NCBI GenBank assembly: GCA_003427395.1
Contig: BFEA01000912.1
Location: 31,822 to 60,858, forward strand
Direction of reading: 5' to 3'
Source: Chara braunii
Taxonomy: Eukaryota; Streptophyta; Charophyceae; Charales; Characeae
DNA length: 29,037 nt
Part shown: positions 18,156-25,594 of the stretch, piece after piece
Position numbering within the stretch: position 1 is the stretch's first letter
Layout: each line of letters starts with the position of its first letter
Made by a program: the position numbers and the translations under genes
The notes under the pieces: model-generated
What the model saw: the letters and a program-made list of their open reading frames with translations, nothing else
The model's database searches: none
What the model was told of the DNA's origin: nothing

Positions 18156-19552
18156 CAGAAAGAGGGAACGAGAAAAGAGATTGAGAGAGACGGGGGACCC
18201 AATTGGAGCGCATAGAGTGGCTTTTGCGCATTCGGGGGCGTTAAGTGGAAAGGCATTGGGAGTCCGAGCGCAGGTCGCGTACGGGCAAGTGTCGAGCAGC
18301 GCCGTCCGCGAGCTAGCAACCCGACCTGAGGAGGAGAAGGTACGAGAGGAGCTTCCTCCTTCGGGATCGGAGCTCTTGAGAGCTCGTGTTAGCCTACCAG
18401 CTGAAGAGGAGAGAGCGAGAGAGGAAAGGGGAAGTATAAGAGAGAGAGAGGAGGAAGAGGAGGGACGCGACGGTTGAGACGCTCGGAAAAGGGGCGAGCG
18501 ACGACGCGCGCACGAAGGAACGGAAGGGCTTTAAGCAGTCATCGCACATAGAGAGGGGCCGTGCTCACGGAGCTTGAAGGGAAGCGAGGAGGCGGGAGCC
18601 CAAGCAGGCGAGCGCGGGCGGATAAGAGGCAGAGCCGGGTGGAAGAGCGCTAGCAGCTCCGCGCTTAAGGACTCTCTACCTGGCCGCCGCGAGGGGCTAG
18701 CGAGCCACGAGCAGGAACCTGACTCATTAAACGAAGATGGGACAACTATTTTGACGTTGAAACTTGTTTGGCGAACAACGAGCTGCTCTGCCGCTTTCGT
18801 CTCGAAGATACGACCTTCATTGGGGGATACGGCTTGGTCATCCTTTTGGGGGCTTCTTACTTCATACATCTCTGAGCGCCGAGCTCTGGATGCGAGATTG
18901 CGCTGTCTCTTGTGAGCGCTGACGAGGATCCTCCAGCTCTTCGGATTCGAGGTGACAACAGTCCGAGCTTGTATGTGCGAAGTGGTTCGGTTTCCGAATT
19001 TTCTCATCTCTTTTCTTATATTCCTGAGCGCCAAACTCTGGATTCGATGTGACAAAAGTCCCAGCGTGTATGTGCAAAGTGGTTTGCTTGCCGAATTTTC
19101 TAATCTCGCTTCTTATAGCTCTGAGTGCTGATAGATTACGATTGTCCTTGTGAGCTCTCACGTGCACTCGTCAGCTCCTTGGATTTGAGGGGACAACTGC
19201 CCGAGCTTGTATGTGCAAAGTGGCTTGGTTTCCGAAAATTTCTTATTTTTCCTTCTCGCTTCCTATTGCTCTGAGCATTGAACTCTGGGTGGGAGATCAC
19301 ATCCTCCTCTGTGAGCGCTAACGCGTGTTCTTCTGCTCTTCGGATCAAACGTGACGGCTGTCCAAACTCATGTGTGCGACGCGTCGGGGTTCCTGAATTT
19401 TTCTGCATTTTTCTTTATTTCCCCTCTGCCCTTCTGGATTGCCCTGAGCATTGTGAAGGCTGACGTGAGTTCCTCAAGCCTTAGGATTCAAGGCAGGCAC
19501 CCAGAGAGAAAGAGAGAGAGAGTGAGGGGAAGGGAGAGGGAGAGGAAGAGAG

Positions 19553-19556
<4 letters not shown>

Positions 19557-19620
<64 letters not shown>
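19557..19620 (+). repeat. (GA)n microsatellite, longer in the 3' LTR
   Basis: 64 bases of GA. The matching site in the 5' LTR (about 1394-1412) has only about 19. The LTRs were identical at insertion, so the tract has changed length since. Confidence 0.9.
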
Positions 19621-19624
<4 letters not shown>

Positions 19625-19916
19625 GAAGGAAGACGAGGGACGGACACCGACGTTCCCTAGGTGTGCCTTTTACGGACCCGCTGCGGAAGTCCGAGTCCAG
19701 TCTTGCAGCTCGACTTGCCCCCACGCGACTCTTAGGGGGCTTGTTCGTTCAAATCTGTCAGTCGAACCTGTGAGACTACGCCCGCCGAAAGGATGCCCGA
19801 GCTTTGAGGGGCGAGATCGGTCGGCAAGGGGTTCTCGGGGCCTAACGCAGGGGGCCGCCGACTCGATAAGAACCTTATCTGCGCGGCCCGGCTGTTGGGG
19901 GGCTCACCGGGCGACA

Positions 19917-20812
19917 CCGTGTGTGGGATGGTTGTGTGTGGAGTCGTTGGTCACCGCCCAGGGCCGTGGTGTTCTGTGTACCATGTTGGATGGTTGCAGA
20001 CCTTTCTTGTTTATCCTGTTTCTCATGTCTTGCTTGTTTCTTGAGGCTTGCCTGGCCTAGACCGTTGGAGGGTGGGCCAAGCTGCGGGGGTCTGACCTGG
20101 GGAGCCTCCCCCTGTTGGGGCCGAGGCGGTGTTGGCACAGCTGGTGGATGTATCACCTCCTTGATTTTGGCTAACAATATTCCACGTATCCTGGCATCAC
20201 CCCTACCGGTGTCTCGATGCCTGCTGATGACGGTACTGCAGTTGGATCGTCTGTCTGGCCATGCAATGCGGGGGAAGGCCTCTCCCCATGTTGATGCTGA
20301 TGGCCGTTGTCTCTGCCAGAGTGGCTTCCCACCTCATAAGTGGTCTGGATATGTGATGGGTATGGTCGTTATAGATGTCTCGAGAGACATTTTTTCCGCA
20401 CCTTCGATTGCACAAAGGTCTGATGACCTGTATGACCCCGACCCAGGATCCTTGATGGCTGTTTGCCGTGGGTTGCCAGCGTGGTCATTTGTTTCAGCCC
20501 CTGCTGGAGTTGCCATGGTGGCCCCTCCGGGGACTAAGCCAAGTTTGGTGGCTGTTTGCCGTGGGTTGCCAGCGTGGTCTCTGGTGAGGGTGATGGCGGT
20601 GGTCTGTGACCTGTTTCCTGACCCGTTCGCTGTCTGTCGAGCTGTTGTGTTCTGTTGGCTGTCGTTTGCTGAGATGGCAGAGCAGCTATGTGGAACCCAA
20701 GGCCACGGATCTTGCGGCCGAGGCCGCGCGGCCGTGCCACAGCCAGGCTGGGGCGTGCACGAGAAATCGGCGCGCTCGTGCGGCCTGCGCACGTCAGCCT
20801 CTAACGGCCTGC
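19917..20812. other. Flanking DNA at the insertion site, coding status unclear
   Basis: The + strand is open for 304 codons (GTG 19921 to 20835), but this frame runs into the poly(A) tract and its translation is Cys/Trp/Gly-rich and unlike a known protein. The minus strand also has a long frame from about 20867 to 19875 with one TGA near 20334; its end (Gln/Lys/Pro-rich, with QASLKKQARHEKQDKQER) looks somewhat more protein-like. Two long opposite frames in GC-rich DNA cannot both be trusted. The stretch may be a 3' fragment of a poly(A)-ending retroposon cut by the LTR element. Confidence 0.35.
20456..20579 (+). repeat. 31-bp direct repeat pair
   Basis: The 31 bases at 20456-20486 (starting TGGCTGTTTGCCGTGGG) recur exactly at 20549-20579, 93 bp apart. 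Both copies encode AVCRGLPAWS in the + frame. Confidence 0.9.
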
Positions 20813-20918
20813 AAAAAAAAAAAGAAAAAAATTGAAATTTTGGGGGGTGGTTTTTGGTAAGTAGCAAAAATATTTAAAAAAATAGAAAAATAAATAAATA
20901 TTCATTGATTGATTGTTT

Positions 20919-20973
<55 letters not shown>

Positions 20974-21006
20974 GGGGGAGGGATTCCCCCTCTCCTCCCT
21001 GGCACA

Positions 21007-21050
<44 letters not shown>

Positions 21051-21126
21051 GGAGAGAAGAGAAAAGCAATAGGAGCTGGAGGTGCGGACTCATGAAGCTG
21101 AACGATTCTACGACCGAGCGCATGCA

Positions 21127-21189
<63 letters not shown>

Positions 21190-21410
21190 TTCCCCCTTTT
21201 TTTTCTTTCTTCTCCTTGTTTCCTTCTATTTGTTTTCTTCCCCCCCTTTTTCCATTTTTTCTTTTTCTTTTTTCCCTTTTTTTCTTTTTTCTTGTTTCTT
21301 TTCTCTTTTTCTTTTGTCCTTTTTTTCTTTTTTCTTTTTTCTTTTTTTTCTTTTTCTTTTTTCTTTTTTCTTCTTTTTTTCTTTTTGTTTTTCTTTTTTC
21401 GTACCGTAGG
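20813..21410. repeat. Microsatellite and polypyrimidine block
   Basis: In order: a poly(A) run (20813-20831), (GATT)n at 20922-20971, (CA)n at 21011-21046, (CT)n at 21131-21187, then about 210 bases of almost pure T/C (21189-21400) with repeated TTTTTTC units. ORFs here (Ser-Leu or Lys repeats) are translation artefacts. Confidence 0.95.
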
Positions 21411-22456
21411 AGTGGTAGGAGTAGCACAGCCCCGGCTTCATGAATTTTACCCCCGGGCAATGAGAACCGACTAACTGAGGTTTTCGAGAGCAGCCCGCTC
21501 TCAGGCCGTGACGAATAAGGTCGGGGACTGGGGAGATACGTGGGCGCGTTGTATCGTGAGTACGCCGTGGTTTAGACTTAGTTTTATGGCCCTATCGACT
21601 TTTCATTTTTCTTTTCTTTTCTTTTCTTCACTCCTGTCGTTTTTTTCTTTTTTAGCTTTTTTCCTTTTTTCCTTTTTTCCTTTTTTCCTTTTTTTCTTTT
21701 TTCGTTCTTCTGGTTTCCTTCTCTTTCTTCCTTTTTTCCTTTTTTCCTTTTTTCCTTTTTCTTTTTCTTTTTTCTTCTTTTTTCCTTTGTGTGTCCTTTT
21801 TCTGGCCGTAGGATAGATGTGTTTAAAATTTAAATAGGTGAACAGGAGCAATAGCTTGTATCGGAAGGCTGCAATTCTTGAGCACACATCGTGACTATAT
21901 CAGAACATAACGCAGGGGGTGCTATTCATCAGATCACCATGCGGTTAATGGTTCTGACAGCAAACGGGGCTTCCGGTTTTCGCGATGGCGAAGGGTTGGG
22001 TGAGCTGTAGGGCAGCATGGATTTCTTCGCCGACTGGGACTTGGAAGAGGAGCAGCATGAGGTGGAGGAAGTGGTAACGTTCCTGGCAATCGTCACTTTC
22101 CCGGTTTTGCTTTCGTACCTCGACGCCTAAGCACTCCGAGGCCGGGCGATATGCATACCGCCTCTACCTGCCCTGCTGAACCGGCTCCGCCCCGCCTGCT
22201 CCCTTCCGTACCATCGCGAAACGCCGCGTTCATACTCCTCCTCTTCCTCGCCATAGCCTGCGCGTTGCTTGTTGCTTGTCTTTCCAAGAGAATCGTTCTC
22301 CACTTATCCGCCAGGCGTTTTGCGTTATTAATCGGTTGCACTATCTGCTTTGCAACCCTTTTTCTCGCCAGCTGCTGCTGCCTTTTCTTTGTGTTGGGCG
22401 TGGGTGGGGGTTGGTGCAGGCCCGCAGGGCCCGGGCAGATAGGAGAAGCGGGGAAA

Positions 22457-22462
<6 letters not shown>
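21411..22462. other. Mostly featureless, with a TTTTTTCC repeat
   Basis: 21601-21795 is a polypyrimidine run with a TTTTTTCC unit repeated several times (21650-21770). The rest is unique sequence. A short + ORF at 22017-22130 (37 aa, starting MDFFADWDLEEEQ with a hydrophobic end) and a minus ORF at 22093-22341 look slightly protein-like but I cannot assign them. Confidence 0.5.

Positions 22463-22535
<73 letters not shown>
22463..22535 (+). repeat. (CT)n microsatellite
   Basis: 73 bases of pure CT. Confidence 0.97.
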
Positions 22536-22540
<5 letters not shown>

Positions 22541-23207
22541 AGACGGACCCCGTTGAGGTTGGTGCTTTATTGCACCACGAAATAACCTACAAAATAAAAG
22601 AAAATCGAAAAAACCTACAAAATAACCAAAGAAAATGCTTATTTTGGCTGTTTGCATTTTTTTTTCGTTTTTAATTAAAAAAAAAGTATTATTCGTGAAA
22701 AAATAAATTGGAAAAAATGTGGGGGGTTACCCTCCCATGACCCCCACCCTCCGATAAAAAAAAAAAAAACCCGCCCCCCAGCAAAAAAAAAAACCAATCG
22801 AACTGCATGAACTCTGTGAACTACATGACCGGTTTCCGTCCACAGACCCCGTGAAAGGTGAACGGGGGTACAACACTGCATTCTTCTACATTTTGTCCTT
22901 TTTTGGGACAAGAAAAAGCAGTAAAAGAAAGAGGAAAATGAGAAGGCAGTTGTGACACCCTTCCTTCCAGTTCAAATACCTTTTTTTTTTTTCTTTTTTT
23001 TTTCTTTTTAAGAACTGGCAGGGTGCCAAGGATAGAAGCTTTTTTTTTTTCTCTGATGTCTCTTCGAATTGTCAGACAGTCATTCATCATAATTTTTCTT
23101 TCTTTGAGAGTCAAACCCATGGGCAGATATCTCAGAGGGCACAATTCAATGTGGGGTATTCAGTCTTCCTGAATCCTTTTCTTTCTTTCCTTTTTTTTGG
23201 GGATAAC
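22536..23207. other. AT-rich spacer without a recognised gene
   Basis: It contains A and T runs, a G/C-run patch at 22720-22780 and no credible ORF or RNA gene. Confidence 0.5.
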
Positions 23208-23375
23208 TTCGGCGCAGTCATGAAAACAGTTTGTAATTGCACTTCAGGCAATCCCGCGAATACAACACACCCCCACGCGACCCCACCGGACCCGAAACGT
23301 AGGTCACATACATTCAGCATTACCGGCCCTTTTGCCTCAAGTGCAATTACAAACTCAATCCCTGACTGCGCCGAA
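23208..23375. mobile_element. Foldback MITE (168 bp), TTCGGCGCAGTCA ends
   Basis: Ends TTCGGCGCAGTCA (23208-23220) and its reverse complement (23363-23375) are perfect. An inner inverted pair, GTTTGTAATTGCACTT (23229-23244) and its complement (23339-23354), is also perfect. I cannot see a clear target duplication. Confidence 0.7.
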
Positions 23376-23403
23376 CTTTTCTCTTTTTTTTTTCTCATGG
23401 ACG

Positions 23404-23677
23404 GTCTTCCACCGAACATAACGCACCCTGGGGCGAGGTCCCATTAGCAAAGAGGATAATTGGATTGAGCTCCTGAATCTGGACGTGGTGTAATCAGGAT
23501 GCAGAAAAGCAGTTCAATCTCGAATTTCTGCACCTGTTCACGAACAGGTCTAGATTCAGGCGTTCAATCCAATCGTTGTTGCTAGTGGGACCTGGCCCCT
23601 GATAATGAGCATAAACAAGCTAACTTTCCCCTTCGTTACAGTCAGGCAAAATGAGGGTGCGTTGTCTTGAGGGAAGA
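23404..23677. mobile_element. 101-bp MITE family T, copy a, split by another MITE
   Basis: The left terminal repeat (GTCTTCCACCGAACATAACG, ending CACCC at 23428) and right repeat (23655-23677) match copies b and c. The interior, after removing the inserted 23430-23599 element, reads like that of copy b: ATGA near its start, a TTTCC patch and ACAG...CAAAATGA at the end. Confidence 0.7.
23430..23599. mobile_element. Foldback MITE M1 (170 bp) nested in family T copy a
   Basis: Ends GGGGCGAGGTCCCATTAGCA and the complement of GGGGCCAGGTCCCACTAGCA (two mismatches). A subterminal inverted pair is built around CCTGAATCTGGACG and TAGATTCAGGCG. The same design and sequence occur at 25391-25563. Confidence 0.75.
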
Positions 23678-23986
23678 GGGTAGTCTCTGGGCCTCACTCC
23701 ACTACCCAACACTCTACATGTATTTGGAGGCATTCAAAGTGTATCCTACTCGTTCAAATGCTCCTGGTCAAGAAGGTCGCCCAAATGCATGTAGAATGCT
23801 GGCCAGTGAAGTCAGCCCCTGTTCCTGCGTAGCAGCACCTGCTGGGAAATGGGCTTTCTCCCTCAGGCAAGTCAATCTGGTACCAATCCTGAAAGCATGG
23901 GCAAGGATTTTTATTTTTATTTTTTGGGAAAAGGACGTGGAATAATCAGTTGGTCGCAGTTCCATTCTCTCAGAAGCGATGGGCAC

Positions 23987-23987
<1 letters not shown>

Positions 23988-24038
<51 letters not shown>

Positions 24039-24045
24039 AGAAGAG

Positions 24046-24081
<36 letters not shown>

Positions 24082-24318
24082 CGGGCAGGTTAGTCCGAGA
24101 TTTTCTGCACACCAAAAACAAAAAAAAAGAGCTCATTATCAGGGTTCGTTATGTTCGAGGGAAGACTGCAGTTGCAACATGCGCAAAAAAAAAAAAGAAG
24201 CTAGGGGCAGGTTTAGTCCGAGACTTTCTGCACAGTGCACACCAAAAAAAAAAAAAAAAAAGATTTCATTATCAGGGTGTGTTATGTTCGAGGGAAGACT
24301 GAAGTTGCAACATGCGCC
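23988..24318 (+). repeat. Poly(A) tracts and two tandem units of about 120 bp
   Basis: Two long A runs (23988-24036 and 24046-24077) are followed by two units starting at 24078 and 24200 (GCTASGGGCAGG, TAGTCCGAGA, TCTGCACACC, A-run, CATTATCAGGG, then a half terminal repeat of family T and AGTTGCAACATGCGC). Each A-run is followed by the right half of a family T element. Confidence 0.8.
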
Positions 24319-24323
24319 ATCCG

Positions 24324-24324
<1 letters not shown>

Positions 24325-24357
<33 letters not shown>
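24325..24357 (+). repeat. Poly(T) tract
   Basis: About 33 T. Together with the A runs at 23988-24077 it forms an inverted A/T pair around the tandem units. Confidence 0.9.
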
Positions 24358-24358
<1 letters not shown>

Positions 24359-24462
24359 AAGAAAGCTATATTCTTCTCTCATCTATCTCATTTTCCTGGT
24401 AGTATGCATCTATCTCATCTTCTGGCTGGTTTATGTACAACCAACCCGGATCTCTCCCTACC

Positions 24463-24563
24463 GTCTTCCCCCGAACATAACGCACCCTAAAAATGAATGT
24501 ATACGAGTTATATTTCCGGCCAGATACAGCCAAAATGAGGGTGCGTTGTGTTCGGGGGAAGAC
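24463..24563. mobile_element. 101-bp MITE family T, copy b
   Basis: Terminal inverted repeats of 25 bp (24463-24487 and 24539-24563, consensus GGGTGCGTTRTGTTCGGGG then GAAGAC) flank exactly 51 bp. The symmetry extends outward by five more bases (CTACC/GGTAG). Confidence 0.8.
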
Positions 24564-24683
24564 GGTAGCCAACGGGGTAGGTTGGCACCACAGCAGTGGT
24601 GCAAGAGCAAGGCTGGACCAGTCCCTCATCGTGGTGACGAGGGATGGGCAGGCATGGAATGCAGCATTCAATGGGCGTAGCCG

Positions 24684-24820
24684 CACACGAAACGAAAAAC
24701 GAAACGAGTGCATCTTCCTGCAGGAAATGGCCAGATTCATCGTTTAGCTATAAATAGTAACGAGTGTATTTTGCCATCTTTCGTGGGCAGATGCATTCGT
24801 TTCGTTTTCGTTTCCGTGTG
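24684..24820. repeat. Inverted repeat with GAAACGAAA-rich arms
   Basis: 31-bp arms (24684-24714 and 24790-24820), rich in CGAAAC, are near-perfect complements around a 75-bp loop. It lies between family T copies b and c. Confidence 0.75.
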
Positions 24821-24887
24821 CCGTGGGGCGAGGCCCAATGTCTTGTTCTATTGCGAATGTTGCAACTGGGGCCCTAACGGCGTAAAA

Positions 24888-24986
24888 TCTTCCCCCGAAT
24901 ACAACGTACGGTTATTATAGCTGAATTTAGACCGAAAGATGCACCGGATTCGGCAATAATGACCGTGCGTTGTATTCAGGGGGAGA
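24888..24986. mobile_element. 101-bp MITE family T, copy c
   Basis: Terminal repeats TCTTCCCCCGAATACAACG... (24888-24911) and its complement (24963-24986) again flank exactly 51 bp, as in copy b. The spacer starts TTATTATAG and ends AATAATGA. Confidence 0.78.
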
Positions 24987-25322
24987 TTTCAGTCCACTGC
25001 TCGATATCCATCCGCCAAGATTTTCAATGCATCTGGATGAATGATGTCCAGAGTCATTCAAATGTTGACGGATGGAGGACGGTGCAACTTGGTCCCCGAG
25101 GGTCTGATCCAACTACCACACTGCGGTCCTTCACCACCTGTAGTTTGAGATCCCAGTGTTCTGGAGAAAGAGTAGGGGACGGCGAGATGTTTTCTCCAGT
25201 CTTTTCGTGGAAATGCCGCGACGCCACGTCCGCCAACGGCTGCAGTGAAAGTTCTACTGGTTTTGTGTAGACGGCTACCCCTTCCCTGCACCGCGAAAGG
25301 AGGGACGTTTCTCTTTTTCCTG

Positions 25323-25355
<33 letters not shown>

Positions 25356-25390
25356 AAAAGGCTAATTCTTTGCCAAAAGATAAGTTGAGG
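24987..25390. other. Unique spacer with a poly(T) run
   Basis: No credible ORF. A T run of about 30 lies at 25322-25352. Confidence 0.5.
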
Positions 25391-25563
25391 CCGGGGGCCA
25401 AGTCCCACTAGCAGCGTGGACCTTCCTCAACGCCTGAATATGGATGTGTTTGTGGAGAAGTGCAGTTCAGGAAACTCAACACCATTTCTGCACATCTCCG
25501 CAAAAACGTCCAGATTCAGGCGTTGAGGCAGCTCAAAGCTGCTAGTGGGACTTGGCCCCGGGG
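25391..25563. mobile_element. Foldback MITE M2, second member of the M1 family
   Basis: 25-bp ends (CCGGGGGCCAAGTCCCACTA and onward) are inverted with one mismatch. The interior shares CCTGAAT/CCAGATTCAGGCGTTGAGG and TTTCTGCAC with M1. The exact outer border is uncertain by one to three bases. Confidence 0.78.
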
Positions 25564-25594
25564 ACCTCACAATTCTACCGGCAGACTGGGGCCA

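Larger units (their letters stand above)
1..19916 (+). mobile_element. Degenerate Ty3/gypsy-type LTR retrotransposon, left end outside window
   Basis: The element is bounded by direct repeats (1-1710 and 18173-19916). Between them are a primer binding site and gag, protease, RT, RNase H and integrase in that order, which is the Ty3/gypsy (Metaviridae) order; Ty1/copia has integrase before RT. I see no chromodomain after integrase. About 6.5 kb of extra ORFs lies upstream of gag. The coding part carries many in-frame stops and frameshifts, and the LTRs differ at roughly one base in twenty over the first 380 bases (counted by eye), so this is an old, inactive copy. The left target-site duplication is outside the window; on the right the base after the terminal CA is 19917. 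Confidence 0.93.
15188..19916 (+). repeat. 3' LTR (3' part certain, start inferred)
   Basis: 18173-19916 is proven by its match to 1-1710. The start at 15188 rests on the polypurine tract and a TG; it gives an LTR of about 4.7 kb, large but known in some plant gypsy groups. It ends in CA at 19916. I see no convincing protein gene inside 15188-18172. It contains a TATA-like box (17400), clustered AACGGTTG motifs (16935-16984), tandem sub-repeats and GA tracts. Confidence 0.7.

Noticed and set aside
18057-18231. Long Ser-Leu or Arg-Glu repeat ORFs over GA/CT tracts
   Set aside because: Translations of microsatellites in every frame; no other coding sign.
21190-21887. Phe-rich and Lys-rich ORFs of 70-220 codons
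   Set aside because: They are the two strands of polypyrimidine tracts, which lack stops.
22017-22341. Start of a Harbinger-like transposase gene
   Set aside because: The 37-aa ORF has an acidic then hydrophobic pattern that only vaguely recalls such proteins; no DDE motif nearby.
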